DNA from: Candidatus Desulfofervidus auxilii
GTDB lineage: Bacteria; Desulfobacterota; Desulfofervidia; Desulfofervidales; Desulfofervidaceae
NCBI RefSeq assembly: GCF_001577525.1
Contig: NZ_CP013015.1
Location: 128,433-166,878, forward strand
DNA length: 38,446 nucleotides
Direction: 5' to 3'
The notes under the pieces are model-generated. The model did not search any database. It had not been told where the DNA came from and saw nothing but the letters and a program-made list of their open reading frames with translations. Below, piece after piece: positions 16,350 to 25,274 of the stretch. Each line of letters starts with the position of its first letter. Positions within the stretch are counted from its first letter, which is position 1. A program made the translations under genes and the position numbers.

Positions 16350-16827
16350 CAATCAACTCCTGCCAGGCCTTAGTTTGAGATATTTTAAACAATTGTTGCA
16401 ATTTTTCCGAGAATTCAATAGCATTCTTAAAATTTAATTTCAATTTATATTCACCATCTTCCCAATATAACGGAGGAATGATATCACAACCAGAAGGTAA
16501 ATTTAATGATTTTAGTTTACTTCTAAAAATTTCTTCGGCTGTAAACAATAGAGGAAAACGCACTTGACGCAAATATGCTCTTATCTGATTTAATTTTTTC
16601 TCTCTAGGAATATTATAATTATTAAGGGTTTTTTCAATCTTTTGATTTATAATTTCCTCTACCGAAACCTTATCTCTTCCCCGAATATCCAAGATGTATT
16701 CTACTATCTCTTTTTGTAAAGAGTAACTGGGACCAAGCTCTGTAAATAAAACATGGATCTTTTCTCTTTCTTTATCAGATAAAGATTCTATTTGCTTAAG
16801 AATATCAGGGAAAATTTTAAAACTCAT
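16300..16827 (-). CDS. Unknown protein preceding the SPL-family gene
   Basis: This 175-residue protein is not recognised. It is mainly helical with an acidic/basic N-terminal half (DILKQIESLSDKEREKIHVL). A middle segment reads LNQIRAYLRQVRFPLLFTAE, followed by PPLYWEDGEYKLKLNF and a helical C-terminus with two Trp. No Cys cluster or signal peptide is seen, and it looks soluble. The start overlaps the HAD gene stop by one base (TAATG), and the end overlaps the SPL-family gene by about 50 bases. The three genes are therefore probably translated together, and I infer a partner role for the radical SAM enzyme. Confidence 0.7.
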   Translation of the reverse strand: MSFKIFPDILKQIESLSDKEREKIHVLFTELGPSYSLQKEIVEYILDIRGRDKVSVEEIINQKIEKTLNNYNIPREKKLNQIRAYLRQVRFPLLFTAEEIFRSKLKSLNLPSGCDIIPPLYWEDGEYKLKLNFKNAIEFSEKLQQLFKISQTKAWQELIGEQWFETLFSSKGIHR

Positions 16828-17309
16828 TATCTTCTCAATGTGGCTACTAACCGTTTAGGAAATAAAAATAAATCCAAGGCATCATTAATATTATTGACTA
16901 TTATATGGGCATTGAGTAAGGCCTCTACTGCTGTCCCCTCTTCTCCTAAAATGCAAATACTGAGTGCGGCTTCCTTAAACATAAGGCTATCATTTACCCC
17001 ATTGCCAATAGTTACGCAATATTTATTGTTCAAGTTTTTAATAAATGTTTGTTTTTCTACTGCACCATTTAAAGAAGCAATTCTATGAATTTGCACAGGC
17101 AAATTTTGAAAAACTTGTGCTACTGTGCCATAAGTGTCTGCGGTAAGAATAAAAATTCTCTCAAAAATGGTGCTTAAGTGCTTTAAACGTTTTTTTACAC
17201 CAGGTAATAATTTTCCATCAAGGGCAAGAGTGCCATTTAGGTCCAAAATCAAATATCTAATATCTAATTGACCCCATCCGGGAATGGAGATATTTAATCC
17301 TTTTTTCAT
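16827..17309 (-). CDS. HAD-family hydrolase, soluble P-type ATPase-like
   Basis: This 160-residue HAD protein resembles the phosphatase-like domain of P-type ATPases without any membrane part. Motif I is D23-L-N-G-T27, with the nucleophile Asp kept and the second Asp replaced by Asn. Motif II is ILTADTYGT. The motif IV region reads TIGNGVNDSLM, where P-type ATPases have GDGxND. The Asn replacements raise the question whether it hydrolyses phosphate esters efficiently. The gene starts directly after the LysR stop (0-base gap). Confidence 0.8.
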   Translation of the reverse strand: MKKGLNISIPGWGQLDIRYLILDLNGTLALDGKLLPGVKKRLKHLSTIFERIFILTADTYGTVAQVFQNLPVQIHRIASLNGAVEKQTFIKNLNNKYCVTIGNGVNDSLMFKEAALSICILGEEGTAVEALLNAHIIVNNINDALDLFLFPKRLVATLRR

Positions 17310-18206
17310 TTACTCACTCTCAGTTTTTTCTAAAGCAAACTCTAAAAATGCCTGAGCAAAAGGAGAAAGTGTTTTATGTTCCAGATATACAAGGTAGAAA
17401 TCTCTCTTTAAGGGCTTTTTGTCAAAATAAACAATTTTTATGAGACCTGCCTTTAGTTCTATTTCTATTGCCCGTTTAGAAAGAATAGAAATTCCTATGC
17501 CATTTATAATAGCCTGACGAACTGCTTCGGTACTACCTAGCTCAGCTACTATGTTCAATTTATCTATATTAATTCCTCTTTGGTTTAAAAAATGTTCCAT
17601 AACCATCCGAGTACCAGAGCCCTGTTCCCGAAGGATAAATGGTAGATTTTGAAGAGAAGTAAGACTAAATTCTTTTGGAGATAGAGCATAATCACTAGGC
17701 ATAGCTAGAACCAATTCATCCTTGGCAAAGGGCACAAAAGCCAATTTTGGTTCAGACACCTTTGCCCCAACTGTTCCTATTTCTATCTCTCCATTAAGCA
17801 CAAAATCTACAATTTGCTTAGTATCACTAATTTTAAGAAAAATTTTTACATCAGGATAAATAGATTTAAATTTTCCTAATAACTTTGGTAAAATATATTG
17901 ACCAGGAATAGTGCTTCCCCCTAATTTTAAATTCCCCTTTTTATATCCTAAAAATAAATTTACCTCATTCTCTGCTTCTTCTTTAAGGGCTAAAAGACGT
18001 TTGGCATATTTATAAAATATTTCTCCTGCCTGAGTAGGAGTTACCTCCCTTCCCTGCCGGTCAAAAAGGCGAGTGCCCAATAAATTTTCCAAGGAAGCAA
18101 TATAACCACTCACTGAAGGCTGAGTGAGATATGCCTGTTGAGCTGCCTTAGAGAAACTGCGAAGTTCAAATACCTTACAGAATAATGAGAGTTTTTTAAA
18201 ATCCAT
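17310..18206 (-). CDS. LysR-family transcriptional regulator
   Basis: The N-terminal winged helix-turn-helix (residues 3-62, SFSKAAQQAYLTQPSVSGYI) is standard LysR. The effector domain (about 90-295) begins LKLGGSTIPGQYILPKLL and includes GEIEIGTVGA and REQGSGTRMVMEHF. This pattern recalls the LysR subgroup often called selenium-metabolism-associated. That is suggestive here, because the window encodes a selenoprotein hydrogenase, but it is only a resemblance. GGGGAAGG precedes the ATG. It lies 51 bases after the U32 gene, and the gap contains only an AATTGCCAATT palindrome. Confidence 0.9.
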   Translation of the reverse strand: MDFKKLSLFCKVFELRSFSKAAQQAYLTQPSVSGYIASLENLLGTRLFDRQGREVTPTQAGEIFYKYAKRLLALKEEAENEVNLFLGYKKGNLKLGGSTIPGQYILPKLLGKFKSIYPDVKIFLKISDTKQIVDFVLNGEIEIGTVGAKVSEPKLAFVPFAKDELVLAMPSDYALSPKEFSLTSLQNLPFILREQGSGTRMVMEHFLNQRGINIDKLNIVAELGSTEAVRQAIINGIGISILSKRAIEIELKAGLIKIVYFDKKPLKRDFYLVYLEHKTLSPFAQAFLEFALEKTESE

Positions 18207-18257
18207 TTAATCCTTCCCCAAAAAGTTTAACCTAACTATTGATAATTGGCAATTGAG

Positions 18258-20294
18258 TCATGCCCATTTTCTTTTATAATTGAAAGAATACTCCCGTGGT
18301 AAAAAAATTCCTTTTTTAGTTACAATTTTATTTATTTTATTCCGCAAAATATACCTCAAATCTATGCCAAATTGGCTAATTCCCAGAGATTGCAATTCTT
18401 TTAGATATGGCCCCAGAGATATAGGAGTTTCAGGCAAAATATAGGTTATTTCATCCCGAATAATAGGATAAAATGACTCTCCTAAAGGAGAAACAAGCGG
18501 GGCGTTTTGCCAAAATGGTTTTAAACTAAAACGAGAGGTCCAAAGAGGGGGACGGGTATAAACCATTATAATTAAGTTCTGAGGTGACCAGTAGTTGATA
18601 ATTTTCCTGATAGTTTCTCTATCCAGTTCTAAAGAAAGGGTTAAATTTCTTATCCCCAAAGACTTTAAACTACGCAATGCCAAATGATTGGCTATATTCA
18701 AGGTATAGTCACTACTTAAAATTAAATCTTTTATTCCATCAAGCAGCAGGAAATGACCAATATTAGCTAAGTGCCAGTGCTGAAATCCTAGATTAGAAAG
18801 ATGGACAATAGCCCTCTTAAAAAAATTAAGTTGTTGAGGTAAAATTATTGGTGGAAGACTTAAAACAATATTGGGAAATTTATTCAATAACTTTCTAAAG
18901 TTGGACACTAACTTGGGGTAAATCTGAAAATTCAGGGACAGAATGGGTATACTATTAGAAGGTAAAGGGTGTTGAAGGAAATAATCTATTTCCTCATGGC
19001 GAATCCACCATATAATTTTCTTTGATACTTTTTGGGATTTTTTTAATCCTTGAGTGTAAATCCATTGAGAAAGATGTTTTTCTTTTGAAGAAGAAGGTTT
19101 AAACTTTATGGGAGCAACCAATTGTTTTAGTTTTGACTTTAATTTTTTATCTGATTTAGCTATCTTTATTTCTGGAGTGATGGTTTTAAAAAGCAAGTAT
19201 CCAAGCTCTATTTCTTCTGGAGCATTAATTTTTAATAAATTACCTGCCTTTTCTAACTTCTTTACTTTCCAAGACACTCCCTTGCCCACACTTTCGTTTT
19301 GTGCCCTTAACCTGTCTCCTATTTGGATTTCTGTCTCTGGGAGCAAGAAAATTTCTCCTTTTTCTTTGCGTATCACCCTACCTACATAGAGCCCAAATGC
19401 CCCTGGCTGTTTAGGATTGATTACATCCTTGGGATTAATTCCCAGAAAAAAACCTTTAGTAAGTTTTCTACCACCTGCTTGAAGGATTAAAGACTTAGCA
19501 TATTCAAGGGCGGATTTCTTTTCATCTCCTGAGGCATCCCGGACTAGACGATAGGCCTCCACTACACTAGCTACATACTCAGCGCTTTTCATACGTCCTT
19601 CTATTTTTACAGAAGTAATGTCCAATTTCTGCAATTGAGGAATTAATTCCAGGGCAGATAAATCTCCACAGGATAAAAAATATCCCTTTTCTTTTCCCCA
19701 TTGATACAAAAAGCGACAGGGCTGTCTACACCTGCCTCTAAGGCCACTCTGGCCTCCAATATAACTACTGGCTAAACAAAGACCTGAGTAGCTAAAACAA
19801 AGAGCACCATGGACAAATATCTCTAATTCCACAGAAGTGTTTTTTTTAATAGTAGTAATTTCATCCAAGGTAAGCTCTCGGGCCAAAACAACTCGCCTAA
19901 AACCCATTTCTGCTAGTTTTTTTACTCCCGTTAAATTATGACAGTTCATTAAAGTACTCGCATGTAAAGGAAGGTGAGGAAATTTATTTTTAAATAGCCA
20001 AAAAATACCCAAATCTTGAATAATAAGGGCATCAGGTTTAATTTGGTTTAGGGCCAAAGCAATTTTAATTATTTCAGGCCATTCATTTTCCTTTATTAAA
20101 CTATTTAGAGCTACAAACACTTTCCTCCCTTTTTGGTGGGCAAAGGCCACCAAAAAGTTTAATTCTTTCAAAGAAAAATTACGGGCATAAGCTCGGGCAC
20201 TAAATCCTTTAATGCCTACATAAACTGCGTCGGCCCCTTTTTCTATGGCAGCAAAAAAAGCCTCAAAATTACCTGCTGGGGCTAAGATTTCCAT
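18258..20294 (-). CDS. U32-family protein, RlhA/TrhP-like RNA hydroxylation enzyme
   Basis: It begins with the U32 signature MEILAPAGNFEAFFAAIEKG then ADAVYVGIKGFSAR. The Cys set CFSYSGLC...GRCRQPC (residues about 165-195) fits the [4Fe-4S] site of UbiU/TrhP/RlhA proteins. E-x-F-VHGALCFSYSG and VKIEGRMKS are typical. At 678 residues it has the long C-terminal extension of RlhA (23S rRNA C2501 hydroxylation) rather than short TrhP. Despite the peptidase label, known members act with prephenate-derived chemistry on RNA or ubiquinone precursors. It starts directly after the creatininase stop. Confidence 0.85.
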   Translation of the reverse strand: MEILAPAGNFEAFFAAIEKGADAVYVGIKGFSARAYARNFSLKELNFLVAFAHQKGRKVFVALNSLIKENEWPEIIKIALALNQIKPDALIIQDLGIFWLFKNKFPHLPLHASTLMNCHNLTGVKKLAEMGFRRVVLARELTLDEITTIKKNTSVELEIFVHGALCFSYSGLCLASSYIGGQSGLRGRCRQPCRFLYQWGKEKGYFLSCGDLSALELIPQLQKLDITSVKIEGRMKSAEYVASVVEAYRLVRDASGDEKKSALEYAKSLILQAGGRKLTKGFFLGINPKDVINPKQPGAFGLYVGRVIRKEKGEIFLLPETEIQIGDRLRAQNESVGKGVSWKVKKLEKAGNLLKINAPEEIELGYLLFKTITPEIKIAKSDKKLKSKLKQLVAPIKFKPSSSKEKHLSQWIYTQGLKKSQKVSKKIIWWIRHEEIDYFLQHPLPSNSIPILSLNFQIYPKLVSNFRKLLNKFPNIVLSLPPIILPQQLNFFKRAIVHLSNLGFQHWHLANIGHFLLLDGIKDLILSSDYTLNIANHLALRSLKSLGIRNLTLSLELDRETIRKIINYWSPQNLIIMVYTRPPLWTSRFSLKPFWQNAPLVSPLGESFYPIIRDEITYILPETPISLGPYLKELQSLGISQFGIDLRYILRNKINKIVTKKGIFLPREYSFNYKRKWA

Positions 20295-21008
20295 TTATTC
20301 TTTTAACTTTTCTATAATGACCATCAACTTTTGTACTAATTGGGCAAAGAACTTCTTTCCTTTAGTAGGATTGGCTACCTTGGGATTACCCCAGATTCCG
20401 CTTGGCCAATATTTTCTTTTATTCTTAACAAGAAGAAAAGAAGGAAAATGCGGGTAATCCTCAATAGCTTCTCCTTTTACCCAATTAAGGTGAAGATATT
20501 GCATAAGAGATGTTTCTAACTCTCCAGCATGACTATCATTTTTTGTTTCCAAACCAAGTTTCTCATCAATTAAATCCAGAATGCTTAAAATCACTATTTT
20601 TTCTACTACATTCTCTTCCAATAATTCTTCTCCTACTTCTTTTAAAGAAGCCATGTGAATGCTACCAGCATGACCAGAAAAAAGGATAAACCGTGTGCAC
20701 CCCTGACGTACAAATCCTTTTATAATATCCCTGGTCAAATTCCTCAAAACTCTGCCAGAGATAGTGATTGTGCCAGGATGCTCTTTTGTACTCCGACACA
20801 CACCGTAATAAATGGGTGGAGCAGCTAAAATATCAGTTTTTTGGGCTGCAGCTAAAACTAGCTCATAAGCAATAATAGCATCTGTTCCAAGGGGCAAATG
20901 TGGTCCATGTTCTTCAATAGAGCCAAAGGGAATGATAATAAGTCTTCCTTTTGTTTTTTCAAATTCAGACATGGTGAGTATTTCTAAACGCATTTCCTTT
21001 ATTCCCAT
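20295..21008 (-). CDS. Creatininase-family amidohydrolase
   Basis: This is a metal-dependent amidohydrolase of the creatininase/MftE type. Metal-site motifs are [16 protein letters not shown] (residues about 30-45), the [11 protein letters not shown] segment, and [12 protein letters not shown] with the conserved Asp, His and Glu. The length of 237 is normal for the family. Substrate is unknown, and the family includes creatininase and FAPy-type amidohydrolases. The start at 21008 overlaps the guaA end by 10 bases. A second ATG at 20993 would remove five residues and avoid the overlap, so the start is uncertain. Confidence 0.88.
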   Translation of the reverse strand: MGIKEMRLEILTMSEFEKTKGRLIIIPFGSIEEHGPHLPLGTDAIIAYELVLAAAQKTDILAAPPIYYGVCRSTKEHPGTITISGRVLRNLTRDIIKGFVRQGCTRFILFSGHAGSIHMASLKEVGEELLEENVVEKIVILSILDLIDEKLGLETKNDSHAGELETSLMQYLHLNWVKGEAIEDYPHFPSFLLVKNKRKYWPSGIWGNPKVANPTKGKKFFAQLVQKLMVIIEKLKE

Positions 21009-22537
21009 TCTATAGTGCTTGGAGGTTTAGAAGAAATGTCATAGACTACCCGATTGATTCCTGAAACCTCGTTAATGATGCGGTTGGAAATCCGCTCCAG
21101 GATATTATAAGGTAAACGTGCCCAATCTGCCGTCATGCCATCCACACTCTCTACCACTCTCAGGGCAATAACATGTTGGTAAGTCCGTTCATCACCCATA
21201 ACTCCCACTGTCTTTATAGGGAGTAAAATAGCAAAGGATTGCCAAACTGTATCATATAAATTAGCCTTGCGCATTTCTTCTAGCACAATTTTATCCGCCT
21301 TACGAAGTATAGATAGACGCTGGGGGGTTACCTCACCAATAATCCGGATAGCCAATCCTGGTCCAGGGAAAGGTTGACGTTTAATGATAACTTCAGGTAG
21401 TCCTAGCTCTCTAGCCAATATTCTTACCTCATCCTTAAATAACTCCCGTAAAGGCTCTATAAGCTTTAAGGGCATACGTTCTGGCAACCCACCTACATTG
21501 TGGTGTGATTTAATTATGGCTGCAGGACCTTTAAAGGAGACACTTTCTATTACATCGGGATAAAGAGTTCCTTGAGCCAAAAAAGAGACATTTTTTATCT
21601 TCTTAGCCTCTTGTTCAAAGACATCAATAAAAAGGTTACCAATAATTTTACGCTTTAGTTCTGGGTCAATCACACCTTTTAAGTGTTTTAAAAATAGTTT
21701 AGTTTTATCTACATAATGAAAATTTAACGGAATTTTTTTGGTAAATACTTCTTTTACTTCTTGGGCCTCACCTGTTCTTAAAAGTCCATTATCAACAAAA
21801 ATTGCGTGTGCTTTATCCCCGATAGCACGATGTAAAAGGACTGCTACCACTGAAGAATCTACTCCTCCACTCAATGCACATACAACTTTATTTTTACCCA
21901 CCTCTTCTCTTAATTTAGGAATAATATACTCCATAAAAGACCCCATTGACCAATCTGCTTTGCATTGACAAATGCGAAATAGGAAGTTTCTAAAAATCTT
22001 TTTGCCCCGGGGAGTATGGACAACTTCAGGGTGAAATTGAACACCCCAAAATTGTCTTTTCTCATCCCCCATGGCAGCAACAGGCGAATTCTCACTGGTA
22101 GCTAACAGTTTAAAACCAGGAGGTAATTGGATAACCCTATCTCCATGACTCATCCAAACCTTCAATGGTTTATCCAAAGGGAGATTCCAAAATAGTGCGT
22201 TTTCTTTCAAAATCTTAATAGTAGCTGAACCAAACTCTCTCTTTTCTCCTCTCTCTACTTTCCCTCCTAAAATTAAGGTCATCAATTGTAAGCCATAACA
22301 AATACCCAATACAGGTATATTTAAAGAAAAAATAGAGTCATCACACCTTGGTGCTTCTTTTGCTAAAACACTAGAGGGACTTCCTGAAAGGATAATTCCT
22401 TTAGGGCAAAACTCCTTAATTTTTTCAAGGGGATAATTGTAAGGCTGAATCTCTGAATATACTCCTAACTCGCGCACTCGACGTGCAATAAGCTGAGTAT
22501 ATTGAGAACCAAAGTCTAAAATAAGGATTTTATTCAT
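20999..22537 (-). CDS. guaA: GMP synthase (glutamine-hydrolysing)
   Basis: This enzyme converts XMP, glutamine and ATP to GMP. The N-terminal class I glutamine amidotransferase has the Cys nucleophile in GICYGLQLM and the His-Glu pair in WGVQFHPEV. The ATP-pyrophosphatase part has the PP-loop [16 protein letters not shown]. The C-terminal dimerisation domain ends [13 protein letters not shown], the universal GuaA ending. Its 512 residues are full length. It is the first gene of the minus-strand run down to 15273. Confidence 0.97.
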   Translation of the reverse strand: MNKILILDFGSQYTQLIARRVRELGVYSEIQPYNYPLEKIKEFCPKGIILSGSPSSVLAKEAPRCDDSIFSLNIPVLGICYGLQLMTLILGGKVERGEKREFGSATIKILKENALFWNLPLDKPLKVWMSHGDRVIQLPPGFKLLATSENSPVAAMGDEKRQFWGVQFHPEVVHTPRGKKIFRNFLFRICQCKADWSMGSFMEYIIPKLREEVGKNKVVCALSGGVDSSVVAVLLHRAIGDKAHAIFVDNGLLRTGEAQEVKEVFTKKIPLNFHYVDKTKLFLKHLKGVIDPELKRKIIGNLFIDVFEQEAKKIKNVSFLAQGTLYPDVIESVSFKGPAAIIKSHHNVGGLPERMPLKLIEPLRELFKDEVRILARELGLPEVIIKRQPFPGPGLAIRIIGEVTPQRLSILRKADKIVLEEMRKANLYDTVWQSFAILLPIKTVGVMGDERTYQHVIALRVVESVDGMTADWARLPYNILERISNRIINEVSGINRVVYDISSKPPSTIEWE

Positions 22538-22620
22538 GTAATAAAACTACAATATTTTGGGTGTTTTTACAAGTTAAGTCTAAATTCTCCACCATAAAAG
22601 GCAACACAAAAAGCACAGAA

Positions 22621-22649
22621 TTGAAAAACTTCAGACAAAGTGGTACATA
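22621..22649 (+). promoter_or_regulatory. Promoter of the zinc-ribbon/HD gene pair
   Basis: TTGAAA (22621-22626) and TACATA (22644-22649) are separated by 17 bases. The predicted start is only a few bases before the ATG at 22661, so the mRNA would be nearly leaderless. Confidence 0.45.
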
Positions 22650-22660
22650 ATCTGGATTAA

Positions 22661-22891
22661 ATGATAACCATAAAATGTGCTAAGTGTAAGAGAAAAATTT
22701 TTAGGTACTTAAAGATCGGGAAAGGACGGGTCTTACGCTGTTGGAAAACGCGTATAAGCAAAGATTATAGCATTAGAGAAGGAAACATAGTGAAATGTCC
22801 GTGTGGTAATGTAATTGGTATTGAAAATGGGAAAAAGATTAAAATGAAACAAAATTCCTTTATATATTCGGGAACAAAGGTCAGGAGGTAA
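22661..22891 (+). CDS. Small zinc-ribbon protein
   Basis: This 76-residue protein has two Cys pairs, CAKCKRKIF near the N-terminus and CPCGNVIG at about residues 46-53, which should bind one zinc. Between them is a basic stretch (KIGKGRVLRCWKTR), and the C-terminus is basic. Similar small zinc ribbons occur in archaea and phage Com-like proteins. A role in nucleic-acid binding is possible but not shown. It is followed 3 bases later by an HD-domain gene. Confidence 0.7.
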   Translation: MITIKCAKCKRKIFRYLKIGKGRVLRCWKTRISKDYSIREGNIVKCPCGNVIGIENGKKIKMKQNSFIYSGTKVRR

Positions 22892-22894
22892 AAA

Positions 22895-23488
22895 TTGGAA
22901 ACATTGAATAAGACAGACATTCCTGCAGATGTTTTTAAAATCTGGGAAAAATATAGTTTAAAAGAAAACATCAGAAAGCACTGTATAAAGGTTATGGAAG
23001 TGGCGTTAAAAATTGCTCAACATGTTAAAGTTAATAAGGAAATTGATATAGAGGCTATAAAAATTGGTGCTCTTTTACATGATATAGGATGGGCTGTAAC
23101 AAATAACCCATTTGAACACTTTATAGAAGGTGCCAAAATTTTAGAAAAAGAAGGCTTTTCTGAGAAGATAGTACTTATTGTAGAAAGACATTTTGGATCG
23201 GGTCTCTCTAAAGAAGAGGCAAGAAAACTAGGACTACCAGAAAGAAATTATCTACCTCTTAGTTTGGAAGAAAAAATTGTTTGTTATGCAGATAACCTTG
23301 TTGAGGGAAACAAAGAAAGAAGTTTTGAACAATACTTAAATTGGCTCTCTAAAATAGAAGAAAAAAGCCCCGAATTAAAGTGGTTAGTGGAAAAAACAGA
23401 AGAAAGGGCTAAAAGACTAAGGGATGAGTTAGATTACAATTTTAAAACAACATTCTGTAGATACCCAAAATCCGCGATTGATTTTTAA
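22895..23488 (+). CDS. HD-domain phosphohydrolase, TTG start
   Basis: This metal-dependent HD protein has H29 (RKHCIKVMEVALKIA), the H62-D63 pair in GALLHDIGW, a further His (ERHFGSG) and a C-terminal Asp in CYADNLVEG. It resembles the roughly 170-residue HDIG-related family common in archaea. Substrate is unknown, with nucleotides or nucleic-acid monoesters the likely range. TTG at 22895 is chosen because AGGAGGT at 22883-22889 sits 5-6 bases before it and no other start lies nearby. Confidence 0.83.
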   Translation: METLNKTDIPADVFKIWEKYSLKENIRKHCIKVMEVALKIAQHVKVNKEIDIEAIKIGALLHDIGWAVTNNPFEHFIEGAKILEKEGFSEKIVLIVERHFGSGLSKEEARKLGLPERNYLPLSLEEKIVCYADNLVEGNKERSFEQYLNWLSKIEEKSPELKWLVEKTEERAKRLRDELDYNFKTTFCRYPKSAIDF

Positions 23489-23605
23489 GGTTGAGTATTG
23501 AAAAAAACTGCACTTTTTCTTTAAGGGACGGTCTTAAGTAGAATTCTCATGGGGGATGCGGTTTTGCAGGAGCTTTTTTGATGTTTGTCGTTTCACCTTT
23601 TAGGT

Positions 23606-23662
23606 GCAATGGCTCAATGCAGAATGCAAATTGAAAAATGCAAAATCACCTTCTGTCAAATT
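23606..23662 (+). repeat. Dispersed repeat, copy B (short)
   Basis: This 57-base stretch (GCAATGGCTCAATGCAGAAT through CTTCTGTCAAATT) matches the core of copies A and C in the same orientation as copy C, with a single difference (CACC for CGCC). The flanks do not match, so this is a partial copy. Confidence 0.8.
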
Positions 23663-23745
23663 TGACTTTTGCACTTTACAATTTTCATTTTGCTTTTGGA
23701 GCGAAACAGGTGGGTTTTCTTTTAAAGTTACCCCGGTTTTGGGGG

Positions 23746-23784
23746 ATAAAAAAGAAGGGCTGGGTATTAAATAATACCCAGCTC
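23746..23784 (-). terminator. Intrinsic terminator of the HU gene
   Basis: There is a perfect 10-bp stem GCTGGGTATT/AATACCCAGC (23759-23782) with a four-base loop. On the minus strand it is followed by a T-rich tract (CTTCTTTTTT). It lies 27 bases after the HU stop. Confidence 0.88.
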
Positions 23785-23810
23785 TTAAAATGAATAACTT
23801 TGACATACAA

Positions 23811-24083
23811 TTACTTAACGGTTTTGGCTAAATTAGCCCCTACTTTGAACTTAACCACTTTTTTAGCAGGAATTTTAATTTCTTTACCTGTCTGGGGATT
23901 CCTTCCCTTTCTAGCCTTTCTCTTCACAATAGAAAATGTCCCAAATCCAACTAGACTAACCTTATCTCCCTTTTTTAGAGCCTTTGTTACTGTATCAATA
24001 ATACTGTTCAACACCTTCCCAGCTACGGCCTTAGAAATACCAGCATCTTTAGCAACAGCATCTACTAATTCTCCTTTATTCAT
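23811..24083 (-). CDS. HU-family DNA-binding protein
   Basis: This 90-residue histone-like protein bends and compacts DNA as a dimer. It has MNKGELVDAVAKDAGISKAV at the N-terminus and the HU/IHF arm signature GFGTFSIVKRKARKGRNP, then TGKEIKIPAKKVVKF. The ATG at 24083 is chosen because AGGAGGG lies 8 bases before it and HU proteins begin MNK. A longer open frame to 24116 would add 11 unrelated residues. Confidence 0.95.
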   Translation of the reverse strand: MNKGELVDAVAKDAGISKAVAGKVLNSIIDTVTKALKKGDKVSLVGFGTFSIVKRKARKGRNPQTGKEIKIPAKKVVKFKVGANLAKTVK

Positions 24084-24126
24084 TTCATCCACCCTCCTTT
24101 CTTCTGAAAATATCAATGTTTTTTGT

Positions 24127-24156
24127 AATATGACATAAAACGCTACTAAATGTCAA
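24127..24156 (-). promoter_or_regulatory. Promoter of the HU gene
   Basis: On the minus strand TTGACA (24156-24151) is followed after 17-18 bases by TCATAT/CATATT (24133-24127). It gives a leader of about 35 bases. Confidence 0.55.
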
Positions 24157-24266
24157 TACTTTTTTTGTAGGATTTAAAAATTTTTCAAAGTTTTAGCTGA
24201 GTTTCACCAAGAAGGTCAAAAAAATCTGTAGCTGTAGTAAAAAAGATTTAAAATGGCCCATGATTA

Positions 24267-25274
24267 TTAACAAATTCTAGGAAGTGGCTCTCCTATAAGC
24301 ATATCTAAAAGGTGCTTCCCACCAATTTTGCTCTTAAGCCATACCTTTCCTTTGGGCTCTGGCTTTACTTCACCAATGATAGTTGCTTCTTTCCCATAAG
24401 GATGGCTATACATAACATTTAATACCTTGTCTACTTCATCTCTTTTTATGAATGCCAAAAATTTTCCTTCATTAGCCAGATAAAGGGGATCAATACCCAA
24501 GATTTCTGCTGCCCCTAAAACACTTTCAGAGAAAGGAAGTGCTTCTTCCCAAATCTCAATCCCTACTTTTGATTGCTGTGCAATTTCATTCAGGCTAGTA
24601 GCTACACCTCCTCTTGTTGGGTCACGCATGGCATGAATATCATTTGTTTTTTTTAATATTTTTTCTACTAACTTATTTAAAGGAGCTGTGTCGCTTTTAA
24701 TAGGGGTTTCAAAATTAATGCCTTCCCTTTGACACAAAATGGCCATTCCATGATCACCAATAGTTCCATTAATAACAATTAAATCACCCACCTTTGCGTT
24801 TTTACCAGAAATATTACAATTTGTTTCAACAATGCCTATTCCAGCAGTGTTGATAAAAATCTTATCTACTTGCTCTTTTGGCACTACTTTTGTATCACCA
24901 GTAATTATTAAAACTTCTGCCTCAGCTATGGCCTTTTTCATAGAGGAGATAATAATTTCTAAAATTTCAAGAGATAATCCTTCTTCTATAATAAATCCTA
25001 CACTGAGATAAAGAGGTCTAGCTCCACACATGGCTAAATCATTTACTGTGCCATGAATGGCCAAGGAACCAATATCTCCCCCAGGGAAGATAATAGGATT
25101 TACAGTATAAGAATCAGTTGTAAAGGCAAGGCGTTTTCCACCAACTTCAAATACAGCACTGTCATTCATCTCTGCAAGAAGTGGGTTATCAAAGAATGGT
25201 AGGAATGCTTCTTTTATTAAATCATGAGATGCCTTTCCACCACTTCCATGATCCAATATGATTTGTTTAATCAT
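24267..25274 (-). CDS. hypE: Hydrogenase maturation factor HypE
   Basis: HypE dehydrates the thiocarbamate on its C-terminal Cys to thiocyanate, supplying CN ligands of the hydrogenase iron. It has the AIR-synthase-like ATP-binding fold with LDHGSGGKASHDLI at the start. The C-terminus ends LPRIC, with the essential terminal Cys that HypF carbamoylates. ATG at 25274 overlaps the hypD stop in an ATGA. A TTG at 25286 would add four residues and is less likely. It is the last gene of hypCDE, and I see no strong terminator in 24157-24266. Confidence 0.95.
   Translation of the reverse strand: MIKQIILDHGSGGKASHDLIKEAFLPFFDNPLLAEMNDSAVFEVGGKRLAFTTDSYTVNPIIFPGGDIGSLAIHGTVNDLAMCGARPLYLSVGFIIEEGLSLEILEIIISSMKKAIAEAEVLIITGDTKVVPKEQVDKIFINTAGIGIVETNCNISGKNAKVGDLIVINGTIGDHGMAILCQREGINFETPIKSDTAPLNKLVEKILKKTNDIHAMRDPTRGGVATSLNEIAQQSKVGIEIWEEALPFSESVLGAAEILGIDPLYLANEGKFLAFIKRDEVDKVLNVMYSHPYGKEATIIGEVKPEPKGKVWLKSKIGGKHLLDMLIGEPLPRIC

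Larger units (their letters stand above)
23489..23810. other. Intergenic region with repeat copy B and the HU terminator
   Basis: There is no supported gene here. After the HD gene there is a short TTAAG-loop-CTTAA hairpin near 23521-23537 and a CACCT-TTT-AGGTG hairpin at 23595-23607. Repeat copy B follows at 23606-23662. The rest is AT-rich sequence up to the terminator serving the HU gene. Confidence 0.7.

Noticed and set aside
23800-24138. 112-codon plus-strand frame
   Set aside because: It is antisense to the whole HU gene, which has clear homology, promoter and terminator.
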